Of a stretch of DNA of 30,827 nucleotides, positions 7,943 through 16,140 are shown piece by piece (the stretch's first letter is position 1; the number at the start of each line of letters is the position of its first letter). The DNA is from CAISOG01 sp044375625. GTDB taxonomy: Bacteria; Pseudomonadota; Alphaproteobacteria; CAISOG01. The stretch lies in NCBI GenBank assembly GCA_044375625.1, contig JBILMH010000017.1, positions 1 through 30,827 of the forward strand, written 5' to 3'. The notes below the pieces were generated by a model, which saw only the letters and a list, made by a program, of their open reading frames with translations, ran no database searches and was not told the origin of the DNA. Made by a program: the position numbers and the translations under genes.

Positions 7943-8548
7943 ATGACCTTTACCCTGCCCCCCTTGCCCTATGAGTCAACCGCGCTGGATCCTGTAATCA
8001 GCGCCCGCACCCTGGAATTTCACCATGGCAAGCACCATCAGACCTATGTCACCAACCTGAACAACCTGATTAAGGACACCGAGCTGGCCGATAAAAGCTT
8101 AGAGGCCATTATTCAACAGGTGGCGGGCGATGCCAGCAAGGCGGGGGTGTTCAACAACGCCGCCCAGGTTTGGAACCACACGTTTTTCTGGAACAGCCTG
8201 ACCCCTAAGGGGGGCGGCAAACCTGGTGCTAAGCTGCTGAGCCTGATTGAGCGGGATTTGGGCGGGCTGGAGAAATTTGCCGAGGATTTTAAGCAGGCCG
8301 CGATTAGCCAGTTTGGCAGCGGTTGGGCATGGTTGGTGGTGGACAATGGCAAGTTGGCGATTACCAAAACCGCCAATGCCGACCTGCCGATGACCAAACA
8401 GCAAACCGCGCTGTTGACCATCGATGTGTGGGAACATGCCTATTACCTGGACTATCAAAACCGTCGTGCTGATTTTGTGCAGGCGTTTTTGGATAAGCTG
8501 ATCAACTGGGAATTCGCCGAGGCTAATCTGGATCAAGCGGGGCTGTAG
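7943..8548 (+). CDS. sodB: Superoxide dismutase, Fe type
   Basis: Converts superoxide to oxygen and hydrogen peroxide in the cytoplasm; 201 aa, the usual size. The metal ligands are His27 (EFHHGKHHQTYV), His79 (QVWNHTFFW), Asp161 and His165 (DVWEHAYYLDYQ). Gln75, four residues before His79, is the active-site glutamine position of Fe enzymes; Mn enzymes normally carry Gly there. I therefore favour iron, though cambialistic use cannot be excluded. The start at 7943 is preferred to the upstream ATG at 7871 because the SOD N-terminus begins right there and TTGGAG lies 7-10 bases before it. No signal peptide. A 149-bp MITE begins 10 bases after the stop. Confidence 0.95.
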   Translation: MTFTLPPLPYESTALDPVISARTLEFHHGKHHQTYVTNLNNLIKDTELADKSLEAIIQQVAGDASKAGVFNNAAQVWNHTFFWNSLTPKGGGKPGAKLLSLIERDLGGLEKFAEDFKQAAISQFGSGWAWLVVDNGKLAITKTANADLPMTKQQTALLTIDVWEHAYYLDYQNRRADFVQAFLDKLINWEFAEANLDQAGL

Positions 8549-8557
8549 GCGGGTGCT

Positions 8558-8706
8558 TATAGTCGTTTCACTTTAAAAATCTACCGTGCTGCAAATGTCA
8601 CGATCTCTGTGATACGGTGCTCATGTACTTCCGTGTACACTCCGCTCCGTTTCTCGACCTCGTAACATTTTCGCAGGCTGTATATTTCTAAATTGGAACA
8701 ACTATA
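8558..8706 (+). mobile_element. 149-bp MITE, copy 1
   Basis: The element is bounded by imperfect terminal inverted repeats: the left 23 bases, beginning TATAGTCGTTTCACTTTAAA, match the reverse complement of the right end at 19 of 23. It starts and ends with TATA, so insertion at a TA is likely, as for elements moved by IS630/Tc1-type transposases. A second copy at 24659-24807 has the same length and orientation and differs at 8 positions by my alignment. It encodes no transposase. It sits just after sodB, so may contribute to transcript ending there. Confidence 0.8.
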
Positions 8707-8791
8707 GAAGTCGTTTTTGCTGACTACCGCGTTGCTATCTCTGCGGAGGACTGCTTACCTGATTGTGCTTGCTTGTGAATGCTTCTCCGCT

Positions 8792-8882
8792 GTCATCCTC
8801 CGCGAATGCGGGGGATCCATGCTGCGGAACTGCCAGGCTATGAACGCTAGCCTGCTGGATTTCCGCCTGCGCGGAAATGACG
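8792..8882 (-). repeat. Dispersed palindromic element, copy B
   Basis: Read on the minus strand it starts CGTCATTTCCGCGCAGGCGG and ends with the same arm as copy A (GCATGGATCCCCCG, then CGCGGAGGATGAC). The arms are conserved, including matched changes (TCTCC/GGAGA in copy A, TTTCC/GGAAA here), while the middle differs. Together with the MITE it makes the sodB-phasin gap a repeat cluster. Confidence 0.7.
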
Positions 8883-8936
8883 AGGTTTGTTTCCTGCTCT
8901 GTTAGCTGTAGCCAACCCTGTTGTGCTGCACCAAAA

Positions 8937-8970
8937 CAAAAAAGGCGGAACCGTTTTAAGATTCCGCCCC
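8937..8970 (-). terminator. Rho-independent terminator of the phasin gene
   Basis: On the minus strand GGCGGAA, an 11-base loop and TTCCGCC form a perfect 7-bp stem followed by TTTTTTG. It lies about 40 bases after the phasin stop. Confidence 0.75.
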
Positions 8971-9008
8971 TTTATCAAAATTGTTGCTTTGGCAAATAGC
9001 CAAAAAGC

Positions 9009-9440
9009 CTATTTCTTGTCGTCGCCACCAACGTTGTGTTTGATGTCGTCCAGGGATTCGCTAACGCGGCTGTTCAGCAGATCCATGGATTCACGGGTGG
9101 ATTTCAGCAGGATTTCGGATACTTCGCGCAGGTGATCAACACCCTTTTCAAAGGCTTCTTTGGTCAGGGCGGTTTGACGTGCCAACCGCTCCTGTGGGGA
9201 TTTAACATCAACAAAGTCGCGGGTGCTTTGGGCAACATCTTTCATCGCGCTGGTCAGCATTTTGCGCTGATTCTCAACAATGGTCTGCAACCCCTCTGTC
9301 ATCAGTTGGCCAGCACGGGTCAGGGCGTCTAAATTCTTGCGATAGGCCTCCATAACCGGAGTATAGCCAGCGCCAGCGGTTTTGAAATGTTCCATCACTT
9401 TGCCGAAATCAAAATCAAATGGGTTGTTAAACTTTGTCAT
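9009..9440 (-). CDS. Phasin family protein
   Basis: A 143-aa soluble, helix-rich protein of the phasin family, which coats polyhydroxyalkanoate granules. The sequence fits: an N-terminal NPFDFDFGKVMEHFKTAG, then long amphipathic helices with VMEAYRKNLDALTRAGQLMTEG, and a charged lysine-rich tail (GGDDKK). No signal peptide or membrane segment is seen. AAGGTG lies about 9 bases before the ATG. It is monocistronic: its own terminator follows and a gap of about 230 bases separates it from the upstream OmpA terminator. PHA synthase genes are not in the window, so a granule role is inferred from family only. Some phasin-domain proteins act elsewhere. Confidence 0.85.
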   Translation of the reverse strand: MTKFNNPFDFDFGKVMEHFKTAGAGYTPVMEAYRKNLDALTRAGQLMTEGLQTIVENQRKMLTSAMKDVAQSTRDFVDVKSPQERLARQTALTKEAFEKGVDHLREVSEILLKSTRESMDLLNSRVSESLDDIKHNVGGDDKK

Positions 9441-9668
9441 TGCGGGTCACACCTTAGTATTCAGTTGGGGGTAAGGGATAAGGGGGGAAAACTTGAAGAA
9501 GAACAACCAAGCTTTGCTATTGATAACATGGCGATAACCCGCTGTAGCGTCAAGGGTTATAAAGGTGTTTTTGCAATTATGCAAAATGTGGTTAAAGCGC
9601 TAATTCTAAATTTTTGAGCGTATCACAATGTTCGGGGCAGTCCCTCGGCCACGGCGTTCTGATGGCGC
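9441..9668 (-). promoter_or_regulatory. Phasin upstream region with a weak promoter candidate
   Basis: The gap between phasin and the OmpA terminator is AT-rich. On the minus strand TTGACG (plus 9548-9553) is followed after 17 bases by CATGTT (plus 9525-9530), a good -35 with a poor -10. An alternative -10, TGTTAT, lies two bases further on. No open frame here is convincing. Confidence 0.35.
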
Positions 9669-9711
9669 AAAAAAAAGAGGGGAGTGTTGCCGTAACAGCA
9701 AACACCCCCCT
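9669..9711 (-). terminator. Rho-independent terminator of the OmpA-like gene
   Basis: On the minus strand GGGGTGTTTGC and GCAACACTCCCC form a GC-rich stem with one imperfection, followed by TCTTTTTTTT. It lies about 50 bases after the stop of the OmpA-like gene. Confidence 0.75.
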
Positions 9712-9758
9712 GATTTTCGTGATTATCCCCAAAGAAAAAGGGATTGTCCCGAAGCTGA

Positions 9759-10376
9759 CTATTTAACGTAGTTCAGCTCAACGGTCACGCGACGGTCGGC
9801 CGACAGGCACGTGATCAGCTCGCTACGTTTTTTGCTTTTGCAGCTGGTGGTCGGCTTTTCGGAACCAACCGCAGAAACATTGACCTTATTCACTTTGTTG
9901 TAGCCTTTGGTGAACAGGTAGCTTTTCACAGCCTCAGCACGCTTTTCAGAAAGCTTCAGGTTGTAGCCTTTGGTGCCAATGCGGTCGGCATAACCAACAA
10001 TGTCAACGCTTTGAACATCTTGGGCTTCGCCAAGAATTTTGGCTAAGGCGTCCAATTTTGCTTGGCCACTTGGTACCAGAACAGATTTGTTAAAATCGAA
10101 GTAAATGGTGCGGCTTTCCTGACTTGGCACTGGTGTGGCAGGCTTTACAACAGGACGCTGTGCAACAGGCTTAGCGACAGGGGCAGGAGCCTCAGCACGG
10201 CAAGCGCCGGTGGTGTTTTCACCATTGGCAACTACACAGCCACCGCGAACATCGCCGACGGGGCTGCCATTTTTATCCAACACAACTTTGTTAAAGTTGG
10301 AAACATCGGCTGATGCTGCACCAGCAAAAGCAACAGTCAGGGCCAGGCTGGCCAGAAGATGACGGAATGTCAACAT
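9759..10376 (-). CDS. OmpA-family outer-membrane protein
   Basis: A 205-aa exported protein with a C-terminal OmpA-like peptidoglycan-binding domain, expected to tie the outer membrane to the cell wall. The signal peptide is FRHLLASLALTVAFAGAASA, cleaved before DVSNF. A Pro/Ala/Val-rich linker lies at about 60-90. The domain from about 90 shows TIYFDFNKSVLVPSG, GYADRIGTKGYNLKLSEKRA and RRVTVELNYVK. There is no N-terminal eight-strand beta barrel. An ATG exists at 10427, but the ATG at 10376 has AAAGG at the right distance and begins the signal peptide. A 12-bp tandem repeat lies in its promoter region (10466-10489) and a strong terminator follows. Confidence 0.88.
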   Translation of the reverse strand: MLTFRHLLASLALTVAFAGAASADVSNFNKVVLDKNGSPVGDVRGGCVVANGENTTGACRAEAPAPVAKPVAQRPVVKPATPVPSQESRTIYFDFNKSVLVPSGQAKLDALAKILGEAQDVQSVDIVGYADRIGTKGYNLKLSEKRAEAVKSYLFTKGYNKVNKVNVSAVGSEKPTTSCKSKKRSELITCLSADRRVTVELNYVK

Positions 10377-10465
10377 GGTAAGAACCTTTCTTAATGAAAA
10401 AACAGGATGGCTCGTAAGCAATAGCATGTTTTGCCCGATCCAACAATTGAAAATTTTGACCGCAG

Positions 10466-10489
10466 ATAGTTTAGGCTATAGTTTAGGCT
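10466..10489. repeat. 12-bp tandem duplication upstream of the OmpA-like gene
   Basis: ATAGTTTAGGCT occurs twice in perfect tandem, 90-113 bases upstream of the chosen start. Read towards the gene it gives AGCCTAAACTAT twice, with TATAG at the junction resembling part of a -10 box. It may be a duplicated operator or promoter part. Confidence 0.6.
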
Positions 10490-10583
10490 ATCGAGGTTTT
10501 AAAAAGTGCAATGATTTAATAATAGGGCGTTTGTAAGCGCCTGCTAAAATTTTTTGCCGTCTCTATTACTCATACTGTCATCA

Positions 10584-10660
<77 letters not shown>

Positions 10661-10844
10661 CCAACCATGCATGACTTAAGTCACAGAGTGGTGAACTATA
10701 ATCGCTTTAACAAATTGTGCAACCAGAAAAAGCCCCCTCCACCCAAAAAAGCCTGGCAATTTGTTGCCAACCCTCTTGCCGCGCAGGGTTGGGGGTGGGA
10801 TAACATCACCATTCGTTGTTGATTGCATTTATTGGAGGACTGTC

Positions 10845-11582
10845 ATGTTTGACCTTTCGAACAAAACTGCCCTGGTGACGGGGGCAACTGGCGGTATTGG
10901 CCAGGCTATTGCCGAAAAATTGTTGGCGCAGGGGGCAACCGTGATTGCTACGGGTACCCGCGCCGCCAAGTTGGAGGCGTTGCAGGCGCAATTGGGGGAT
11001 CGTCTGATAACCATGACCGCCGATATGTCGGATCCCGATGCTCCCGCCGCCTTGGCCGAAGAAATTAAGCAACGCGGCTTGGCCGTGGACATCCTGGTCA
11101 ACAACGCGGGCATCACCCGTGATGGCCTGCTAATGAGGATGAAGGAGGAGGATTGGCAGGCGGTGTTGGATCTGAACCTGAACGCGGCGGTGCGGCTGAC
11201 CAAGGCCTTGCTGAAAGACATGATGGCGCGCCGTTGGGGGCGGATTATCAGCATCAGCTCAGTCGTTGGGGTGATGGGCAACGCGGGGCAGACCAACTAT
11301 GCCGCTGCCAAAGCCGGCCTGATTGGTTTCAGCAAATCCCTGGCGCAGGAGGTGGCCAGCCGCAACATCACCTGTAACGTCATTGCCCCAGGCTTTATCA
11401 GCACGGCTATGACCGACGGCCTGCCCGATGAGGTCAAAAACAAAATGATGGATCGAATCCCTCAGCGCCGTTTTGGAACAGTTGACGACATTGCTGCCGC
11501 TGCTGTATTCCTGTCAGCGGAAGAGTCTGGCTATCTAACTGGCCAAACTTTGCACGTTAACGGCGGTATGTTGATGATTTAA
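10845..11582 (+). CDS. fabG: 3-oxoacyl-ACP reductase FabG
   Basis: NADPH-dependent beta-ketoacyl-ACP reductase of type II fatty acid synthesis; 245 aa, the standard size. It is a classical short-chain dehydrogenase: the cofactor motif TGATGGIG is near residue 13, and NNAGIT near 87. The catalytic residues are Ser139, Tyr152 and Lys156 in ISISSVVGVMGNAGQTNYAA and the residues just after it. LTGQTLHVNGGM closes the protein. GGAGG lies 6-7 bases before the ATG at 10845; the longer frame from 10761 has no such support. acpP and fabF follow, the normal order, but fabD and fabH are not in the window, and 122 bases separate fabG from acpP. Confidence 0.96.
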   Translation: MFDLSNKTALVTGATGGIGQAIAEKLLAQGATVIATGTRAAKLEALQAQLGDRLITMTADMSDPDAPAALAEEIKQRGLAVDILVNNAGITRDGLLMRMKEEDWQAVLDLNLNAAVRLTKALLKDMMARRWGRIISISSVVGVMGNAGQTNYAAAKAGLIGFSKSLAQEVASRNITCNVIAPGFISTAMTDGLPDEVKNKMMDRIPQRRFGTVDDIAAAAVFLSAEESGYLTGQTLHVNGGMLMI

Positions 11583-11704
11583 GGGAATAAATTTATTCTT
11601 GAAGATTCGGGCTTGAGTTTTTGTAAAATCTTGCCTACAACTGCTGCTTCACTCCATACCAATATCTAACAACGCTTAGATTCAATCCTAGAAAGGAAGC
11701 CCCG

Positions 11705-11944
11705 ATGACTACTACGACCGTCACCGAGCGCGTAAAGAAAATTGTCGCCGAAAAACTGAATGTTACCGAAGATAAAGTTTCTGACAAATCTCACTTCATC
11801 AACGACCTGGGCGCAGACAGCCTGGACACCGTTGAGCTGGTTATGGCTTTTGAAGAAGAATTTGGCTGTGAAATTCCTGATGAAGCCGCCGAAAAAATCG
11901 CCACCGTTGGCGATGTGGTATCCTACATCGAGGCCAACGCCTAG
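11705..11944 (+). CDS. acpP: Acyl carrier protein
   Basis: A 79-aa acidic four-helix protein that carries growing acyl chains on 4'-phosphopantetheine attached to Ser39 in LGADSLDTVELVMAFEEEF. Helix II residues that dock partner enzymes are conserved. AGGAAG lies before the ATG. The 122-base gap after fabG is AT-rich and could hold its own promoter, as expected for a protein needed in large amounts. fabF follows after 47 bases. Confidence 0.97.
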   Translation: MTTTTVTERVKKIVAEKLNVTEDKVSDKSHFINDLGADSLDTVELVMAFEEEFGCEIPDEAAEKIATVGDVVSYIEANA

Positions 11945-11991
11945 TTTCGGCTAGAGCTTTTTGGCTTAGAAAACGAAAACCCCTCTTCATC

Positions 11992-13254
11992 ATGCGACGT
12001 GTCGTTATCACCGGTCTTGGCTTAGTCACCCCCCTTGCGTGTGGGGTGGAGGCCAATTGGCAGAAGTTGATTGCTGGTGAATCTGGCATCAGCGCGATTA
12101 CCAGCTTTGATGTGGAGGGGTTGACCGCCCAGATTGCTGGCCAAGTGCCAGAGGGAAGCCGCGCTGATGGCAAATTTGACGTCAATGAATGGATTCCTGA
12201 AAAGGAACAGCGCCGGATGGATCGCTTTATCCATCTGGGCTTGGCGGCCGCGATTCAGGCCGTTGAGGATTCTGGATGGCAACCGCAGGATGAGGATGGG
12301 GCTGAGCGCACTGGCGTGATGATCGGCTCTGGCATTGGTGGCTTGCCCGCCATTATGGAAGCCTCCTACACCCTGCAGGAAAAAGGCGCGCGGCGGATTA
12401 GCCCATTCTTTATCCCTTCCGCCCTAATCAACCTGGTTTCTGGCCATGTATCGATAAAATATGGCTTTAAGGGACCCAACCACGCGGTGGTGACGGCCTG
12501 CTCCACAGGGGCGCACGCGATTGGCGATGCCAGCCGCCTGATTATGTTCGGTGATGCCGACGTGATGGTGGCGGGCGGAGCGGAGGCGGCGGTGTGCCGC
12601 CTAGGTATGGCAGGTTTTTGCGCCTCCCGCGCGCTGGCCGGCAGTTTCAATGATCGCCCGACCGAGGGATCGCGCCCGTGGGATCAGGATCGCGATGGCT
12701 TTGTCATGGGCGAAGGCTCTGGCATTGTCGTGCTTGAGGAATATGAGCATGCCAAGCGGCGCGGCGCCAAAATTTACGCTGAGGTTGTCGGCTATGGCCT
12801 GTCGGGCGATGCCTATCACATCACTGCCCCGTCGGAGGATGGCAACGGTGGTTTCCGTGCGATGCGCAGCGCGCTGAAAAACGCTGGGATTAACCCTGAT
12901 CAGGTCGATTACATCAACGCCCACGGCACCTCAACCCCCCTGGGTGATGAGATTGAGGTGAAGGCGGTCAAACGGCTGTTTGGTAGCGCGGTCGATACGC
13001 TGTCGATGTCCTCCACCAAATCTTCCATTGGTCATTTGTTGGGCGCAGCGGGCAGCGTGGAGGCGATTTACAGCGTTCTGGCCATGCAAAATGGGGTGTT
13101 GCCACCCACCCTGAACCTGCACAGCCCATCAGAATCCTGCCTGGGCATTGATCTGGTGCCGCTGCAGGCCAAAGAAAAGACGGTCAACGTTGCCCTGTCC
13201 AATTCTTTTGGATTTGGTGGCACCAACGCCAGCCTGGTGTTCCGCGCAGTCTAA
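11992..13254 (+). CDS. fabF: 3-oxoacyl-ACP synthase II
   Basis: The elongating condensing enzyme of fatty acid synthesis; 420 aa. Thiolase-fold motifs are complete: the acyl-accepting Cys170 in VVTACSTGAHAIGD, His311 in NAHGTSTPLGD, Lys343 and His348 in STKSSIGHLLGAAGS, and the C-terminal SNSFGFGGTNASLVF. The Cys-His-His triad places it in the FabB/FabF class rather than FabH, and adjacency to acpP favours FabF. The N-terminus MRRVVITGLGLVTPLACGVE begins at the chosen ATG. It ends 22 bases from the convergent tldD stop, with no hairpin terminator between. Confidence 0.95.
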   Translation: MRRVVITGLGLVTPLACGVEANWQKLIAGESGISAITSFDVEGLTAQIAGQVPEGSRADGKFDVNEWIPEKEQRRMDRFIHLGLAAAIQAVEDSGWQPQDEDGAERTGVMIGSGIGGLPAIMEASYTLQEKGARRISPFFIPSALINLVSGHVSIKYGFKGPNHAVVTACSTGAHAIGDASRLIMFGDADVMVAGGAEAAVCRLGMAGFCASRALAGSFNDRPTEGSRPWDQDRDGFVMGEGSGIVVLEEYEHAKRRGAKIYAEVVGYGLSGDAYHITAPSEDGNGGFRAMRSALKNAGINPDQVDYINAHGTSTPLGDEIEVKAVKRLFGSAVDTLSMSSTKSSIGHLLGAAGSVEAIYSVLAMQNGVLPPTLNLHSPSESCLGIDLVPLQAKEKTVNVALSNSFGFGGTNASLVFRAV

Positions 13255-13276
13255 TTTTTTTGCTATCAATAATGAT

Positions 13277-14743
13277 CTAAACTTCGGTGCCGCCGACGGT
13301 CATGTTGTCCAGGCGTAGGGTGGGTTGACCAACGCCAACGGGCACGCCCTGACCATCCTTGCCACAGGTGCCGATGCCCGAATCCAACCGCATGTCGTTG
13401 CCAATCATGCTGATTTGTTTCAGGGCGGTGGGACCATGACCGACCAGGGTTGCGCCCTTCACCGGCGTTTTGATCTGCCCATCCTCAATCAAATAGGCCT
13501 CAGCGGCTGAGAAAACGAACTTGCCCGAAGTAATATCGACCTGCCCGCCGCCAAAATCGACGGCATAGATGCCCCGTTTCACGCTGGCAATAATTTCATC
13601 GGGTTGATGGTTGCCGCCCAGCATATAGGTGTTGGTCATGCGCGGCATGGGCGCGTGGGCAAAGGATTGGCGACGGCCATTGCCGGTGGAGGCCTTGCCC
13701 ATCAAATTGGCGTTCTGGCTGTCCTGCATATAGCCCTTAAGAATACCATCCTCAATCAATACCGTGTTGCTGGTGCTGACCCCCTCATCATCGACGTTCA
13801 GCGATCCACGACGGCCGGCAATCGTGCCATCATCGACGACGGTAACGCCCTTGGCCGCCACCTGTGAGCCGATTAGGTTGGCAAAGGCTGAGGTTTCCTT
13901 GCGGTTAAAATCCCCCTCCAACCCATGGCCAACCGCCTCATGCAGCAGAACGCCTGGATAGCCAGGCCCCAACACCACCGTCATTTCGCCAGCGGGGCAG
14001 GGGATAGCGCGCAGGTTGACCAGGGCTTGCGCCAGCGCCTCCCGTGCCAGCCCCTGCCAGAAATCGGGGGCGAAATAGCGTTCATAGGCCTCCCGACCCC
14101 CTGCGCCACGCCCACCGACTTCGCGGCGGCCATGCTCCTCCACCACCACGCTAACGTTCATGCGCACCAGCGGCCGAATATCCTGAACCAGGCGGCCATC
14201 GCGTTGAATAATCGCCACCGCCTGCCACTGACCCAACAGGGCGCAGCTGACCTGTACCACCCGCGGATCCAGGCTGCGGGCGAAATGATCAATCTCCTGC
14301 AACAGTTTAACTTTTTCTTCAAAGGGCATCAGCTCCAACGGGTTAAGGGCGCGATACAGCGGTTGCCCCTGCGGCGCGGCCAAGGCGATTTGGCCATGCC
14401 CGCCGCCGATAGCGGCCTGTACTGCCGCGCTGGCACGGTTGATTGCGGCCAACGACAAATCGCTGCTGTGGGCATAGCCAACCTGTTCGCCGCTGATAGC
14501 GCGTAGGCCAAAGCCAGCCTGGCTGTCAAAAGCGGTGGTTTTCAGGCGGCCATCGTCAAACACCAAATTTTCCGATTGGCGGTATTCCAAAAACAGCTCC
14601 CCCCCATCGGCCAGGCGCAGGGATTCGGTAACCGCATCGCGGGTGGCGGGCAGCGGTAGCCCCAATTGGGTAAAGAAAATGTCTTCAGCCGAAAATTGGG
14701 GGGCTGATGCAGAATTTTGGGCGGGGGATAAGTTCTGGGTCAT
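13277..14743 (-). CDS. tldD: Metalloprotease TldD
   Basis: A zinc metalloprotease of the TldD/PmbA (U62) family, 488 aa, cytoplasmic. TldD works with TldE/PmbA to degrade unfolded peptides and to mature some peptide natural products. The zinc motif is HEAVGHGLEGDF at about residue 265. Conserved stretches LEYRQSENLVFDDGRL near the N-terminus and RMTNTYMLGG and VKGATLVGHGP towards the C-terminus support the family. The partner gene tldE is not in the window. Lying divergently before coxB is an alphaproteobacterial arrangement I recognise, so the position is probably ancestral and not a functional link to the oxidase. Confidence 0.93.
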   Translation of the reverse strand: MTQNLSPAQNSASAPQFSAEDIFFTQLGLPLPATRDAVTESLRLADGGELFLEYRQSENLVFDDGRLKTTAFDSQAGFGLRAISGEQVGYAHSSDLSLAAINRASAAVQAAIGGGHGQIALAAPQGQPLYRALNPLELMPFEEKVKLLQEIDHFARSLDPRVVQVSCALLGQWQAVAIIQRDGRLVQDIRPLVRMNVSVVVEEHGRREVGGRGAGGREAYERYFAPDFWQGLAREALAQALVNLRAIPCPAGEMTVVLGPGYPGVLLHEAVGHGLEGDFNRKETSAFANLIGSQVAAKGVTVVDDGTIAGRRGSLNVDDEGVSTSNTVLIEDGILKGYMQDSQNANLMGKASTGNGRRQSFAHAPMPRMTNTYMLGGNHQPDEIIASVKRGIYAVDFGGGQVDITSGKFVFSAAEAYLIEDGQIKTPVKGATLVGHGPTALKQISMIGNDMRLDSGIGTCGKDGQGVPVGVGQPTLRLDNMTVGGTEV

Positions 14744-15054
14744 CGGGCGGTGCTTTTGGTAAAAAGAAGGGGGCAGGGAGTTTGTTGGGATATCATCCTA
14801 ATTTAAAACATATCAACCAATTGTTAAAGCTGATTGATGGGGGCTTAGCGACTGGCAAGGCGACTGGCGAGGCGCCACTAAGTTTGGGCTGGTGTTTGGC
14901 GTCAACTATGTTAAATAACGTTGGTGGTTTAGATGCAATTGTCAACTGCCCCCCCCGTTGGTCAGGCGATGACCTTTGTTGTGGTGGTGGCGCGGCGTTG
15001 CAGCCAAGCTGGTTCCAATTTCCGGTACCCCCCGGTTCTTGATAAGATAGTCTT
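14744..15054. other. Divergent tldD/coxB control region
   Basis: A gap of 311 bases with no convincing gene; the plus-strand frame from 14707 to 15042 overlaps tldD and lacks recognisable motifs. It holds a 12-bp tandem repeat, GCGACTGGCAAG then GCGACTGGCGAG (14848-14871), which differs at one base. Promoters for both genes should lie here, but I cannot pick confident boxes. No strong Shine-Dalgarno precedes coxB. Confidence 0.5.
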
Positions 15055-16122
15055 ATGGCTCAATTTTTAGTGAAATTTCGTCCTTATGCAGCGAAGTCGG
15101 CGATTGCGCTGTTCTTCATCGCGGGATTGGCGTTGGCACTCATTCTGCTATCGCCGCAACCAACCCTGGCGGCCAGTGTACCCGCATCGCCCGCCGTGGA
15201 TCAGTTGAGCAATTCAGGGGTTGAGGCGACCGCGCACCAGTGGCAATTGGGGATGCAGCCCGCCTTTAGCCCGATTAAGGAAAAAATCCACAACCTGCAC
15301 CATTGGTTGTTGTACGTTATCTTTGGCATCGTGCTGTTTGTTTTTGCGTTGTTGGTGGTGGTCGTGGTGCGATTCCGCGCTAGCAAGAACCCTGTTGCAT
15401 CGAAACGCACCCACAACCTGCCGCTTGAGGTGGTGTGGATTGCGATTCCAGCCCTAATCCTGATTGTGTTGGCGGTGCCATCCTTCCGCCTGCTGTATTA
15501 CGGTGGCCAGAATCCCGAAGCTTCAATGACTGTTAAAATTGTTGGCCATCAATGGTATTGGCAATATGTTTACGCCGATGACGCTAAGCCTGCCGATGAC
15601 AAGGGCAAGGATGCCGGCAAAAAAGAGGGTGAGAACGTGGCGCTACCTGCCGCCAATCTTGCCGCCAATGCCGAACCCGTTGCGCCAGCGTTGGATTTTG
15701 ATTCGCGTATGATTCCGACGGAGGAGTTGAAGCCTGGCCAAAAACGCCTGCTGGAGGTGGATAACCCGATGGTGCTGCCGGTAGGAGAGGTTGTTCGGCT
15801 GCAATTCACTGGCGCGGACGTGATTCATGGTTGGATGGTGCCCGCGCTGGGGATTCATCGCAACACCGTGCCAGGCAAATTGACCGAGGCTTGGGTGCGG
15901 ATTGATAAGCCTGGCACATTCTATGGTCAATGCATGCAGATTTGCGGTGTCAATCATGGCTTTATGCCGATTGTGGTGCACGCCCTGCCCAAAGCCGACT
16001 ATGACAAGTGGTTGGCGCTGGCCAAGCAAAAAACCGCGGCGGGTCAGCCCCTGCCCGATGTTTCTGCCGTTAGCGGCAGTGCCCCTGCCTCCGATTCCCC
16101 TGTTTCCAGCCTTAAAAACTAA
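15055..16122 (+). CDS. coxB: Cytochrome c oxidase subunit II
   Basis: Carries the CuA centre that takes electrons from cytochrome c; 355 aa. A signal-like segment (residues 15-40, ending TLAAS) and two membrane helices (about 83-105 and 125-147) precede the periplasmic cupredoxin domain. GHQWYWQYVY is the conserved aromatic region. CuA ligands are His258, Cys293, Cys297, His301 and Met304. Residue 295, between the two cysteines, is Gln where the family normally has Glu (CSEIC, here CMQIC). Between the aromatic motif and the domain is an atypical insert of about 39 residues (174-212), first Asp/Lys-rich, then Ala-rich. It is the first gene of the oxidase operon, 18 bases before coxA. Confidence 0.95.
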   Translation: MAQFLVKFRPYAAKSAIALFFIAGLALALILLSPQPTLAASVPASPAVDQLSNSGVEATAHQWQLGMQPAFSPIKEKIHNLHHWLLYVIFGIVLFVFALLVVVVVRFRASKNPVASKRTHNLPLEVVWIAIPALILIVLAVPSFRLLYYGGQNPEASMTVKIVGHQWYWQYVYADDAKPADDKGKDAGKKEGENVALPAANLAANAEPVAPALDFDSRMIPTEELKPGQKRLLEVDNPMVLPVGEVVRLQFTGADVIHGWMVPALGIHRNTVPGKLTEAWVRIDKPGTFYGQCMQICGVNHGFMPIVVHALPKADYDKWLALAKQKTAAGQPLPDVSAVSGSAPASDSPVSSLKN

Positions 16123-16140
16123 CGTAAGGAGCCTTTAACA

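Noticed and set aside
8717..9135. Two plus-strand frames in the sodB-phasin gap
   Set aside because: They cross the palindromic element, the phasin terminator and the phasin 3' end, and have no protein features.
10661..10844. Possible terminator or riboswitch before fabG (GGGTT and GGGGGTGGG blocks)
   Set aside because: Short complementary blocks exist, but there is no T-run and no conserved aptamer pattern, so I could not support it.
14707..15042. Plus-strand frame of 111 aa between tldD and coxB
   Set aside because: It overlaps the 5' end of tldD, has no ribosome site and no family features, and runs through a tandem repeat.
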